30,418 nt of DNA from JAWKTM01 sp041399085 (GTDB lineage: Bacteria > Planctomycetota > Planctomycetia > Pirellulales > Pirellulaceae). The translations under genes and the position numbers were made by a program. Shown here piece by piece: positions 9,431 through 17,482 of the stretch (positions are counted from its first letter, which is position 1; each line of letters starts with the position of its first letter). Where the stretch lies: assembly GCA_041399085.1 (NCBI GenBank), contig JAWKTM010000079.1, positions 1-30,418 of the forward strand, read 5' to 3'. The notes under the pieces were generated by a model. It was given only the letters and a program-made list of their open reading frames with translations, had not been told where the DNA came from and ran no database searches.

Positions 9431-9907
9431 ATGAAAAATAGATTCTCTGAAACATTCGTCTATTCGGTCCTTTCGTTTGTCGCGATCGTTGCTTCCGTTG
9501 GCTGCGGTTCTGGCGGATATGCCGGACCGACGGGGAAAGTGTCGGGAACCGTGAAGTTGGGCGGTCAGTCGGTGCCAGACGGATGCAATGTGGCCTTTAT
9601 CTCAGATAGTGGTTTCACGGCCACGGGTTTGGTGAGCGGGGGCTCATACACGCTGCACGGGACCGGCAAGAATGCTGACGACATCCCAGTCGGCGAATAC
9701 CGAGTCATGGTGACACCTCCGGCGACCACGGGACAAATGTCTGATGCGGAATACGAGAAAATGATGTCGGAATCGGCCTCAGGTCAAGCAACACCCTCGG
9801 CTCCCGAAAAGACGCCGATTCCCGCGAAATATAACACAACTACAACAAGTGGGCTGAAGTACGAGGTGAAAGAAGGCTCGAACACTATCGATATTGAAAT
9901 GCAGTAG
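9431..9907 (+). CDS. Small predicted lipoprotein, planctomycete type, paired with a DUF1559 gene
   Basis: This 158-residue exported protein has no certain biochemical role. The ATG at 9431 directly follows a purine-rich GGGTAGGG and gives a basic N-terminus, a hydrophobic stretch (YSVLSFVAIVASVGC) and a Cys at residue 25 in a lipobox-like setting, so it is probably lipid-anchored. The mature part begins with a Gly/Ser linker and then GKVSGTVKLGGQSVPDG and VPVGEYRVMVTPP-like segments, which suggest a small beta-sandwich of the carboxypeptidase-regulatory or transthyretin-like kind. It ends 37 bp before the DUF1559 gene in the same direction, an arrangement I know as recurrent in planctomycetes. 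Upstream ATGs in frame (from 9326) would put the signal peptide inside the protein and are rejected. Confidence 0.8.
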   Translation: MKNRFSETFVYSVLSFVAIVASVGCGSGGYAGPTGKVSGTVKLGGQSVPDGCNVAFISDSGFTATGLVSGGSYTLHGTGKNADDIPVGEYRVMVTPPATTGQMSDAEYEKMMSESASGQATPSAPEKTPIPAKYNTTTTSGLKYEVKEGSNTIDIEMQ

Positions 9908-9944
9908 TCATCGTTCTTTATTACCTACATTTGGGAGTCGTTAC

Positions 9945-10982
9945 ATGAGGAAGCGGAACAGGGAATCAGGTTTTACGTTAGTCGAGCTATTAGTCGTGAT
10001 CGCAATTATTGGCGTTTTGGTCGCCATGTTGCTTCCCGCCGTTCAAGCAGCTCGTGAAGCGGCGCGCCGCTCATCCTGCTCGAACAAGCTGAAACAGCTC
10101 GGCTTGGCTCTTCACAACTATCATGACACCTACAAGCAGATGCCATTCGGGGTTCGCCCTGGGGGTTTCAACGGCGGTTGGGGCACATCATTTTATGTGC
10201 GGATTCTTCCTTACATCGAACAAACCGCATTGGCTGACAACTGGCCTTGGACAGAGAAGCAAGCCTACGGCGTTTACGATCGTGATGAGGGGTACACGGC
10301 GGGCAATGCGAATTTACAGGGAACCCCGGTTAACATTTTGAACATGCAGTTAGAGGTTTTGGATTGCCCCTCAAGCCCGCTGGACGATTTCAACACCGGC
10401 ACGAATGCCGTGCACATGGCCTCGTACGTGGGTATTGCTGGTGCCGTTGAACCAACCGGGCGGTATGTGCCCCAACGACAGGGCGGTTGTTGTAGCTGCT
10501 GTTCGACGGTCGGCGCTGCCGGTCAGGCGTCGGGACTGACCTCATGGAGTGGAATGCTGGTGCCAAACAAGACGGTAAAGTTTGCCGATTGCACAGATGG
10601 CACTTCAAACACGATGCTGGTGGGGGAAACATCCGATTGGGCGCTGCAAAATGGTGTTAAGAAGCACATCGATCCGAGCTGGCCTCATGGCTGGCCGATG
10701 GGAGCGGGAAGTACGACGATTCAACAGGGTGTAACGACAGCTCAGTCCGAGCGTTTCTTTAACCTCACGTCGATTCGCTATCCTGTCGGAACGAAAAACT
10801 ACGATCTTCCTGGCGTGGGCGACAATCACGGCCCGAACAACCCTTTGATCTCCGCTCATCCCGGCGGAGCTCAGATGTGCTTGACCGACGCCAGCGTGCG
10901 GTTTTTGACCGAGCAGACAGATCTGGAGACGCTCAAGGCTTTGGCGGATCGCGATGACGCGATTCCGTTCCAGTTGCCGTAG
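9945..10982 (+). CDS. DUF1559 protein with type IV pilin-like N-terminal methylation signal
   Basis: This 345-residue protein belongs to the DUF1559 (SBP_bac_10-like) family, greatly expanded in planctomycetes, exported through a pilin-like pathway; the exact function is unknown. The N-terminus shows a prepilin peptidase site, G9|FTLVELLVVIAIIGVLVAML, with the key Glu at mature position 5, followed by the conserved PAVQAAREAARRSSCSNKLK and GLALHNYHDTY. The C-terminus has the family ending with a SAHPGG motif (S-A-H-P-G-G-A-Q-M) and DASVRFL. GGGAG at 9933-9937, seven bases before the ATG, fixes the start; the frame is open upstream to 9894 but that would bury the signal. A Cys-rich patch (GGCCSCCS) sits mid-protein. 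It is probably co-transcribed with the preceding lipoprotein and ends at a terminator at 11010. Confidence 0.95.
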   Translation: MRKRNRESGFTLVELLVVIAIIGVLVAMLLPAVQAAREAARRSSCSNKLKQLGLALHNYHDTYKQMPFGVRPGGFNGGWGTSFYVRILPYIEQTALADNWPWTEKQAYGVYDRDEGYTAGNANLQGTPVNILNMQLEVLDCPSSPLDDFNTGTNAVHMASYVGIAGAVEPTGRYVPQRQGGCCSCCSTVGAAGQASGLTSWSGMLVPNKTVKFADCTDGTSNTMLVGETSDWALQNGVKKHIDPSWPHGWPMGAGSTTIQQGVTTAQSERFFNLTSIRYPVGTKNYDLPGVGDNHGPNNPLISAHPGGAQMCLTDASVRFLTEQTDLETLKALADRDDAIPFQLP

Positions 10983-11009
10983 GAGATTGTCTTTTTCAAA
11001 GTGTGATAG

Positions 11010-11049
11010 CGAGGGTCGCAGCGTCGGCTGTGGCCCTCGTTTCGTTTTG
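11010..11049 (+). terminator. Rho-independent terminator after the DUF1559 gene
   Basis: A 13-bp stem (11010-11022 with 11027-11039, starting CGAGGG and ending CCCTCG, with two G-T wobbles) encloses a GTCG loop and is followed by a T-rich tract (TTTCGTTTT). It begins 27 bp after the DUF1559 stop and closes the lipoprotein-DUF1559 unit. Confidence 0.75.
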
Positions 11050-11229
11050 CTGCGTAGCGGGCTTCTTGGGTTCTTTGAGTTGCGGGCGGCGTTTCAATAC
11101 CGGCGACCTCTTGGCTACAGTTGCCGTCAGTGACCGGTGTTGTTAGAACCGAACAACAGGACGGTGGCCTGTCGTGTGGTTCCGCCGATTCCATGACTTT
11201 CGTCGCAGTCGCACGAAGAGATCGAGGAT

Positions 11230-12972
11230 ATGAGAAGTCGGTTCACGCTTTCCTTAGTACCGGTCGGTCGGACGTTGGCCTGGGCGACTCTGTTGTGCCT
11301 TCCAGGTTGCCAGCAGTCGGTGCCCGTGCAGAATGAGGGGGAGCCATCGGCTCGGCAGCAAACTACTTCGACGAATCACGCTTTGTTTGTGGATATCACA
11401 AAGTCTTCACAGGTGAATGTGAATTATAAGAGCGGGCACTCGGATAACAATTATGCCTTGCTTGAGACCGTTGGCGGCGGGGTCGCCTTGGTCGACTTCG
11501 ACCACGATGGGTTATTGGATTTGTTCTTTGCAGGTGGAGGCCGGTTGGCCCGTGAAATGAGTGCGATTCGCGGCGAGCGGTGCAAGTTGTTTCGTAACGT
11601 CGCGGATTTGAAATTTCACGACGTCAGTTCGACTGGATTCGTGCCGGAAACGGCCTTCTACAGTCATGGTGTCACCGGCATGGATTACAACGCCGATGGT
11701 TGGACGGATTTGCTCGTCACGGGGTACGGGGGCGTCCAATTGCTGCAAAACCAGGGAGACGGTTCTTTCTTGGATGTGACTCGTGACGCGGGCTTGGAGG
11801 TGTTCGGTTGGTTCACCGCGGCTGCCGCTGCCGATCTAGACCGAGATGGAAATGCGGACCTCTTCTTATCACAGTATTGCGATTGGAAGCCAGAGTTCGA
11901 GTCTGGACGATTTTGCGGCGATGCGAAACAAGGCATTCGCGACTCTTGTCCGCCACAAGATTTTGATCCCGCGCCTGATCTGCTATTTCGTAACTCGGCC
12001 AACGGCCAATTCGAGTCGGTCACCGAGGCGGCTAATGTGCGGGCTGACGGGCGTGGCCTGGGAGTCGTTGCTGGCGACTTTAACGGAGACGATTGGATCG
12101 ATGTCTTCGTGGCCAACGATGCGGGTAACAATCATCTGTATTGGGGCGGCGATTCATGGCCGCTCCGCGAAGCCGGGTTGGCTGGCGGCGTCGCCACGAA
12201 TGAATACGGCTTGCCCGAAGGCAGTATGGGAATTGCCGTTGCCGACTATGACGGTGATCTCGACCCCGATTTATTTGTGACAAACTTTGAGCTGGAAAAT
12301 AACTCGCTCTATCGAAACGATGGAAACGATTTCTTTCAGCATATGACGGCCGTTGCCGGTCTCTCCGGAGACTGTTTCTCGTTCACTGGGTTTGGCGCTG
12401 GATTCGGCGATATGGACGGCGACGGATGGGAAGATTTGTTTGTCGTGAACGGCAGCGTCTATCACCACACGGGGCAAAGTCCGTATCGGCAACCTGCGTA
12501 CTTGTTTAAGAACAACCAGGGGCGGTTTCAGGACGTTAGCGCTTCGGGTGGATCGTTCTTTGAGATGCGTCATCCGGCTCGCGGCGCCGCTTTGGGAGAC
12601 CTGAACAACGACGGCGCGTTGGATTTGGTGATCGTGCGGCAAAACGAGCCTGCCGTTGTGTTACGGGGCACCCAAGCTCCGAAACGGTGGCTGTCCATCG
12701 AATTGCGAGGCGTCGGCGGCGATCCGCGGGCGGTGGGAGCTGTCGTTTCGACCGTCTACCAAGGCCGGCAACTGGCGCGTTGGGTTGTATCCGGGCAAGG
12801 CTATCTATCACAATTCGACACGCGGTTTGTCTTTCCGCGTGATGCGGACGTCGACGAACCGGTTTTCGTGCGTTGGCCAAGTGGCACAATGGAACGTTTT
12901 AATCGTCTGCGCGACGGACGAACTAATTTGCTTGTCGAAGGAGAAGGAGTTGAAACGGGACCCGCGTCGTAG
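11230..12972 (+). CDS. CRTAC1-family lipoprotein with FG-GAP/VCBS repeats and ASPIC/UnbV domain
   Basis: This 580-residue exported protein probably folds as a calcium-binding beta-propeller. An N-terminal lipoprotein signal ends in LPGC (Cys 27). At least seven FG-GAP/VCBS-type calcium loops follow, for example DFDHDGLLDLFF, DYNADGWTDLLV, DLDRDGNADLFL, DFNGDDWIDVFV, DMDGDGWEDLFV and DLNNDGALDLVI, over about residues 90-460. The C-terminal 100 residues (from RWLSIELRGVGG to the NLLVEGEG end) match the ASPIC/UnbV module found in CRTAC1-like proteins. Proteins of this kind are common in planctomycetes and are usually paired with TPR proteins; cell-surface binding is inferred, not shown. A weak GAGG precedes the ATG. 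The 3' end overlaps the next gene by 23 nt. Confidence 0.93.
   Translation: MRSRFTLSLVPVGRTLAWATLLCLPGCQQSVPVQNEGEPSARQQTTSTNHALFVDITKSSQVNVNYKSGHSDNNYALLETVGGGVALVDFDHDGLLDLFFAGGGRLAREMSAIRGERCKLFRNVADLKFHDVSSTGFVPETAFYSHGVTGMDYNADGWTDLLVTGYGGVQLLQNQGDGSFLDVTRDAGLEVFGWFTAAAAADLDRDGNADLFLSQYCDWKPEFESGRFCGDAKQGIRDSCPPQDFDPAPDLLFRNSANGQFESVTEAANVRADGRGLGVVAGDFNGDDWIDVFVANDAGNNHLYWGGDSWPLREAGLAGGVATNEYGLPEGSMGIAVADYDGDLDPDLFVTNFELENNSLYRNDGNDFFQHMTAVAGLSGDCFSFTGFGAGFGDMDGDGWEDLFVVNGSVYHHTGQSPYRQPAYLFKNNQGRFQDVSASGGSFFEMRHPARGAALGDLNNDGALDLVIVRQNEPAVVLRGTQAPKRWLSIELRGVGGDPRAVGAVVSTVYQGRQLARWVVSGQGYLSQFDTRFVFPRDADVDEPVFVRWPSGTMERFNRLRDGRTNLLVEGEGVETGPAS
12938..12943 (+). promoter_or_regulatory. 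Ribosome binding site deciding a TTG start
   Basis: AAGGAG at 12938-12943 stands six bases before TTG at 12950; a second AAGGAG directly follows it. It lies within the end of the CRTAC1-like gene and is the best-placed site for the downstream TPR gene, which has no ATG before its membrane helix other than ones deep inside the upstream gene. Confidence 0.6.
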
Positions 12973-13882
12973 TTCGCCGGTACAAGCGAAACGGCCTGAG
13001 TCTGCCGCGCCGAAGCCTGGAAGTAGACGACTGGTGTTGTTGGGCTGCATGTTGCTCGCTGTGGTGGTTGGTTTCGCATGGCTCCGACAGTACTCGAATC
13101 AGCAGCGCCAGGCGACGCTCGAACAACTGTCGGCGCTCGTGGCGCAGCAACCAGACCAAGCGGAAGAAACGCTGCGAGCTATGTTGAATGAGACTCCCGA
13201 TTCGGCTGAGGTCCGGCAACTGGTGTTTCAGTGCCTATATGGTCAGGGCAAATATGAGGAGGCCGCGGAGTTCGCTGTCGATTGGGTGAATCGCAGCGGC
13301 GAAAGTTACGAAGCCCATTATGCGCTTGCCAAGACGCGGCACGCACTCGCACAGTTGCCGGCCGCCACGGAGTCGATGCGCACCGCCATGCATTTATCGC
13401 CGAAAACCGACGCCCGCCAGGAAATTGGGGTCGAGCTGCTTGGTATGCTGATCGAAGCCGAAGACACGTCGGCCGCGAGAACTCAGTTCGATTATCTGCG
13501 AAGCATCGGAGCGGACGGGCAAGTTCCCAAATTGCAGTTGGCGTATTTGCTGCGTCTGGAGGGTCGATTCGAGGACGCTCGCCGGTTGCTGGGTGAAGTA
13601 TTGGACGCTTCGCCCGATTCCGTGGCGGCCAAGATGTTGTTGGGTGTTGTTCACCTGGACTTGGGCGAGTACGACCTGGCGGCGAAACAGTTGGCGGAAG
13701 TCGTGGCGGATCAGCCAGAAAACAAGGAAGCCCATTTCAAGCTGGCGTTGGCTCTTGGGCGGCTGGGGAGAACCTCGGAAGCGGCACGTCACTTCGCGAT
13801 TAACCAGCGGCTCGTCCAGGCAAGCCAAGCTGTTCTGGAGCGTCGTGGTGATAAAGAGGAAGCGGTTCGAAGGGAAGAGTAA
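12950..13882 (+). CDS. Membrane-anchored tetratricopeptide repeat protein
   Basis: This 310-residue protein has a short basic N-terminus, one transmembrane helix at about residues 25-45 (LVLLGCMLLAVVVGFAWL) and then a periplasmic array of TPR-like helix pairs up to the C-terminus. Recognisable repeats include YGQGKYEEAAEFAVDWV, LEGRFEDARRLLGEVLDASP and LDLGEYDLAAKQLAEVVADQP, the last followed by HFKLALALGRLG. TPR arrays bind other proteins. The gene overlaps the CRTAC1-like gene by 23 nt in another frame, so the two are almost certainly one operon and their products may work together. The TTG start is chosen for its ribosome site; the frame is open upstream to 12656, but that stretch is the shadow of the CRTAC1-like gene. 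TPR boundaries are approximate. Confidence 0.85.
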   Translation: MKRDPRRSSPVQAKRPESAAPKPGSRRLVLLGCMLLAVVVGFAWLRQYSNQQRQATLEQLSALVAQQPDQAEETLRAMLNETPDSAEVRQLVFQCLYGQGKYEEAAEFAVDWVNRSGESYEAHYALAKTRHALAQLPAATESMRTAMHLSPKTDARQEIGVELLGMLIEAEDTSAARTQFDYLRSIGADGQVPKLQLAYLLRLEGRFEDARRLLGEVLDASPDSVAAKMLLGVVHLDLGEYDLAAKQLAEVVADQPENKEAHFKLALALGRLGRTSEAARHFAINQRLVQASQAVLERRGDKEEAVRREE

Positions 13883-14145
13883 CGAGCCGATAAACGCCGT
13901 CGCAAAACACGTTGTCGCTGGCTTCCACAAACGAATGGAATGGGCCGTGCTTCCCGGAGTTGGATTCTTGCGACGGCCAAGCGTCCCGGAGTTCGACAGC
14001 ACGTCAGGTTTCCGATTTTGCTTCGTTTAGAATAAGATGGATCGACTTGCCGCTGGCTCCGCGTCGCTGGAAAGCTACGATTCTGGAGCCAGTTGGTCGC
14101 TTGTTTTGTTCCCCGCCCGCCGCCCTCCGTTCGGATTCGATAATC

Positions 14146-14258
14146 ATGTTGATTTCCCGCCACCGAGTTCGTGTGTACTTTGTCGCCGCTTTAATCTTGC
14201 TGCCGAGCGGATTCCTCGTCGCCGAAGACCGACCGGGGTTGGTCGCTGAAAAGCCGGC
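14146..14258 (+). pseudogene. Out-of-frame signal peptide exon of the SUMF1-fold gene
   Basis: An ATG at 14146 opens a basic N-terminus plus hydrophobic stretch (VYFVAALILLPSGFLVAED) and a short linker ending AEKPA at about 14259. This is a good signal peptide, but its frame continues into unrelated sequence and stops near 14310. The next frame, starting immediately after a TGA at 14247-14249, reads ERFVETDQGF and then the SUMF1-fold protein. Adding one G in the GGCGAG at 14256-14261 would join them as AEKPAERFVETDQGF without a gap. I therefore read this as the true 5' part of the gene at 14289, separated by a one-base deletion or a sequencing error. Confidence 0.65.
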
Positions 14259-14288
14259 GAGCGGTTCGTCGAGACGGATCAGGGATTC

Positions 14289-15332
14289 ATGGTGCCTTAT
14301 ACCGCCGTGATTCCGGGTACGGACGTGAAGTATGAAATGGTTCCGATCCCTGGCGGCAAGTTCAAAATGGGCAGCCCCGACGCCGAAGCTGGGCGCGACG
14401 CCACCGAAGGGCCACAGTTCGAGGTGACGATCGATCCGTTCTGGATGGGCAAGTACGAAATCACTTGGGCCGAGTACAAGTCGTACATGAACATGTACCC
14501 GATCCTGAAGTCTTTCCAGATTCGGAACATGAGGGCCGTGACGGACGACAATCGTTCGCTGGCGATTACCGCACCGACCGAGCTGTACGATCCGAGCTTC
14601 ACGTTTGAAAAGGGCGAGGATCCGCGTCAGCCAGCCGTGACGATGACGCAATACGCGGCTCGTCAATACACCAAGTGGCTTAGCGGCATGACGAACTTGC
14701 ACTTCCGGCTGCCGACCGAAGCCGAATGGGAATACGCTTGCCGAGCCGGCACGACCACAGCTTACCATTTCGGCGACGACGCCGAACAATTGGGCGATTA
14801 CGCGTGGTTCTATCCTAACGCCGAAGAAACGACGCATCCCGTCGGGCAAAAGAAGCCAAACCCCTGGGGCTTGTACGACATGCACGGGAACGTCGCCGAA
14901 TGGACCTTGGACCAACTGTTGGACGATGGCTTCAAGCGGTTCGGCGGCAAATCGCTGAAGGCGGCCGACGCCGTGGTTTGGCCCGTCAAGGAATGGCCGC
15001 GAGTGGCTCGCGGCGGGCATTGGGACGACGACGCCGAGCAATGCCGCTGTGCATCGCGTCTGGGGTCGAACGATCCGGAATGGAAGGCGAACGATCCGAA
15101 TTTCCCGCTCAGCCCGTGGTGGTTCACCGACGATCCGGCGCGGGGCGTGGGCTTCCGAATTGTCCGCCCGCTTCGGCCGATCGCGAAAGACGATTTGGTC
15201 CGTTGCTGGGAGCCGGACGTGGAGACGGTCAAGTACGACGTCGAAAGCCGTTTGCAGGAAGGTCGCGGCGTGCTTGGTCTGACCGGTCCCGATTTGCCAA
15301 ACGCGATTAAAGCGTTGAAAGATAGCGAGTAG
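14289..15332 (+). CDS. SUMF1/formylglycine-generating-enzyme-fold protein (likely not an active FGE)
   Basis: This frame encodes 347 residues with the SUMF1 (FGE-sulfatase) fold: VPIPGGKFKMGS at the start, FWMGKYEITWAEYKSYM, a central LPTEAEWEYACRAGT, GLYDMHGNVAEWTLD and RVARGGHWDDDAEQCRCASR near the C-terminus, with GFRIVRPL close to the end. In true formylglycine-generating enzymes two Cys a few residues apart precede the RCAxR segment; here that place holds DDDAEQ and only one Cys next to RCASR, so aerobic FGE activity is doubtful. Other members of the fold act as binding or modification domains. The ATG at 14289 lacks a ribosome site, and the protein so started lacks an export signal; the natural start is probably 14146 (see the preceding entry). 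No terminator with a T-tract was seen, only a GGGCGA/TCGCCC hairpin at 15361-15387. Confidence 0.88.
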   Translation: MVPYTAVIPGTDVKYEMVPIPGGKFKMGSPDAEAGRDATEGPQFEVTIDPFWMGKYEITWAEYKSYMNMYPILKSFQIRNMRAVTDDNRSLAITAPTELYDPSFTFEKGEDPRQPAVTMTQYAARQYTKWLSGMTNLHFRLPTEAEWEYACRAGTTTAYHFGDDAEQLGDYAWFYPNAEETTHPVGQKKPNPWGLYDMHGNVAEWTLDQLLDDGFKRFGGKSLKAADAVVWPVKEWPRVARGGHWDDDAEQCRCASRLGSNDPEWKANDPNFPLSPWWFTDDPARGVGFRIVRPLRPIAKDDLVRCWEPDVETVKYDVESRLQEGRGVLGLTGPDLPNAIKALKDSE

Positions 15333-15527
15333 TCCGGCTGGCTGCGGTTTGTTTATCGAAGGGCGATCAGCAATCGCGTTGTCGCCCGCGCTGCGTAAGC
15401 TATCTTTTCCAAACGCCCCAGTCGTCAAGCTCGGTGGCTTGTGTCAAGCTGGGATGACGCCGCGAGTTTCGCGCGGGCGTTAGTTTCTGGTCCGACTTTC
15501 AGGTTCGGCTTACGTGGAGATGCTTCG

Positions 15528-16715
15528 GTGAAGATCGCTTTCGTGCGCTCGTTGTCGATGGTCGTCGGTTTGTTGGTCGCGACGAGTTTCCTGTCGATGA
15601 GTGGGTGCGGCCGCCCTCGGACGGAACGAACCGTCACGACGCCGGTGGCAAATTCCGAAGTGTCCGAGGACGAGCTTCGTGATGAAATCGACGCCATTCT
15701 TACCTGGACTTATCAGAACCGTCATCTCAATCTGCGTGACCATGCCGCTTGGCAGATTCTGCACGGCGCGCTGACTTATCAGCGCGACTTTCTGGTCGAC
15801 CACAATGGTCAACGCGTTTCGGCCGTCGACCACATTCTGCAAGGCGGCAGCATGACCGGCTGGGTCGCTCGGCCCGGAAACATGATCGAGCAGACCGGCC
15901 GCGTCGGATTGCAGACCGTATTGGAACAAGGCAGCAAAACGGGCCAAGGCCACACCGACCAGTGGATGGCGATTCTCGCTCAATGCGAATTGCCGCCGGA
16001 TCAGCCGATCCAGCTCGACGGCCAAACGTTCACGATGGAGGACATGATCTGGCAAGCGATGTGGGACGTGCCTCGAAATGTGGACCGCGAATACAGTTGG
16101 ACATTGATCGGCTTGACCAGCTACTTGCCCACGGATTTCCAGTGGCAGGCTCAAGACGGCCAAACTTGGTCGATCGAGAAGCTCGTGCAAATCGAGACCG
16201 AACACGATGTCCATGCATCGGCTTGCGGCGGAACGCACCGCATGATCGGACTGTCGATGGCGCTCAACCGACACTTGGCGGCCGGCGGCAAGCTGGAAGG
16301 TGTTTGGCAGGCGGCCCACGATCATATCGAGCAACGCAAGGCGGAGGCGTTCAAGTACCAGAATCCTGACGGTTCGTTTTCGTCGAACTATATGGCTCGG
16401 CCCGGCACTACCTCGGACATGAGCCAGCGAATCGGCAGTTCGGGCCATGTGCTGGAGTTTCTGACGTTGGCTTCCACTGACGAGGAGCTGCACAAGCCGG
16501 CGATGCAACGAGCCGTCCGCCACGTTTGTCAATTGCTTGAGCAGACGAAGTCGATCGATTTGGAATGCGGCGGCCTTTATCACGCCGCGCACGGCCTGTT
16601 GCTTTATCGCCAGCGAGTATTCGGACCCAAGAATTATGCGGCGGACTCCGGCCAGACCGCGGCAGTGGAGGACGCGGCGAAGCCTAACTCGGCCGCCGCC
16701 AGCGATAATTCGTGA
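15528..16715 (+). CDS. Predicted lipoprotein with possible alpha/alpha-toroid fold, unknown function
   Basis: This protein has 395 residues from a GTG at 15528, which has GGAG at 15516-15519. The N-terminus is a signal peptide ending in SMSGC (Cys 27), so a lipoprotein is likely. The mature part is helical, with repeated motifs such as HAAWQILHGALTYQRDF, GHTDQWMAILAQC, HASACGGTHRMIGLSMAL and YQNPDGSFSSNY. The QNPDGSF segment resembles the QW-type motifs of squalene-cyclase and prenyltransferase toroids; this fold assignment is inference. I recall homologues in planctomycetes labelled as a GTPase-activating protein isoform, a name nothing in this sequence supports. The C-terminus is a low-complexity Ala/Ser tail. 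An upstream in-frame ATG at 15441 has no signal-peptide logic. The SUMF1-fold gene lies about 195 bp upstream in the same direction. Confidence 0.75.
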   Translation: MKIAFVRSLSMVVGLLVATSFLSMSGCGRPRTERTVTTPVANSEVSEDELRDEIDAILTWTYQNRHLNLRDHAAWQILHGALTYQRDFLVDHNGQRVSAVDHILQGGSMTGWVARPGNMIEQTGRVGLQTVLEQGSKTGQGHTDQWMAILAQCELPPDQPIQLDGQTFTMEDMIWQAMWDVPRNVDREYSWTLIGLTSYLPTDFQWQAQDGQTWSIEKLVQIETEHDVHASACGGTHRMIGLSMALNRHLAAGGKLEGVWQAAHDHIEQRKAEAFKYQNPDGSFSSNYMARPGTTSDMSQRIGSSGHVLEFLTLASTDEELHKPAMQRAVRHVCQLLEQTKSIDLECGGLYHAAHGLLLYRQRVFGPKNYAADSGQTAAVEDAAKPNSAAASDNS

Positions 16716-16765
16716 GCTGGGAGTAAATTGGCGAACGCTCGGCGGTGGAACCGGAAGAAGTTCGT

Positions 16766-17482
16766 TTACTCACCGCCGCGATCTTCCGGCAGATACAGCA
16801 AGCAACCGCAGCTCTTGCAGAACACCGGCTTCGACATCAGCAGCTCGCTCATCATGTTCGGCGTCAGCATTTGGTAGCAGCCGCCGCATGTCTCACCTTC
16901 GACCGGCGCCAACGCGTCTTCGCCGCGCGCCTTCGCCACGCGATCGTACTCCGCTCGGAAATCGGACGGCAGCTTGTTCTCAGCCTCTCGCAGGTCCGCC
17001 GTGACACGAGCCAACTCGGACTCGAGGCCGGCTTGCTGTTCGTTCACGCGCGTCGCGACTTTTTTGGTCTCTTCCTGTGCCTTCTTCAGGTTCTGTTCGA
17101 GCGTCGTAATGTCCGCCTGTAAATGCTCCAAATGGTCGAGAGCTTCGATAATCTCGTCCGACAACACGCTGTTTGCCTGTTGATCGGCGGCGATTTGCTC
17201 CTTGAAAGCTTGGTACTCGCGATTGCTGGCGGCTTGATTCAGCTTGACCTTCAAGTCCTGCAAGCGGGCTTCGCGTTGTTTCAGTTGCAGTTGTTTTTCG
17301 TCGGAAGCCATCCGTGTTTTCCGCAGCGTCGCCTTGGCTTCGTCCAACTCCAACTCAGCCCGCTTTACGTTCCCTTGGGCGGCGCGAACTTGTTTTGGCC
17401 CGCGATCCAACCGTTCCCGCAGATCCGTGATCTGCCGATGAATGCGGTGCAGTTCGCGAAGCGCTTCGGCGCTGATCGTCAT
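16766..17482 (-). CDS. Coiled-coil protein with C-terminal C4 zinc ribbon (CT398/Slr-type family)
   Basis: This 238-residue cytoplasmic protein consists of a long antiparallel-type coiled coil (about residues 5-175, rich in Lys, Glu, Gln, Leu) and a C-terminal zinc ribbon. The ribbon shows ETCGGCYQML and VFCKSCGCLLY, giving two CxxC pairs about 20 residues apart. The arrangement, and NREYQAFKEQI in the coil, match the zf-RING_7 / CT398-like family, whose exact role is poorly known; nucleic-acid binding is often suggested. GAGGT lies six bases before the ATG at 17482, which rules out the longer frame to 17521. It converges on the preceding lipoprotein gene with a 50-bp gap; an 8-bp inverted repeat (CGGCGGTG at 16740, CACCGCCG at 16771) spans the junction. 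Confidence 0.87.
   Translation of the reverse strand: MTISAEALRELHRIHRQITDLRERLDRGPKQVRAAQGNVKRAELELDEAKATLRKTRMASDEKQLQLKQREARLQDLKVKLNQAASNREYQAFKEQIAADQQANSVLSDEIIEALDHLEHLQADITTLEQNLKKAQEETKKVATRVNEQQAGLESELARVTADLREAENKLPSDFRAEYDRVAKARGEDALAPVEGETCGGCYQMLTPNMMSELLMSKPVFCKSCGCLLYLPEDRGGE

Noticed and set aside
13945..14000. Direct repeat TCCCGGAGTT in the gap after the TPR gene
   Set aside because: Only two 10-bp copies, without context; likely chance in GC-rich DNA.
15361..15387. Hairpin GGGCGA/TCGCCC as a terminator after the SUMF1-fold gene
   Set aside because: No T-tract follows, so a canonical terminator is not supported.
14004..15428. 474-codon minus-strand ORF opposite the SUMF1-fold gene
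   Set aside because: It mirrors the SUMF1-fold frame, has no family motifs and an Arg/His-rich composition typical of antisense shadows in GC-rich DNA.
15510..16592. 360-codon minus-strand ORF opposite the toroid-like lipoprotein
   Set aside because: Antisense shadow, no ribosome site, no recognisable motif.
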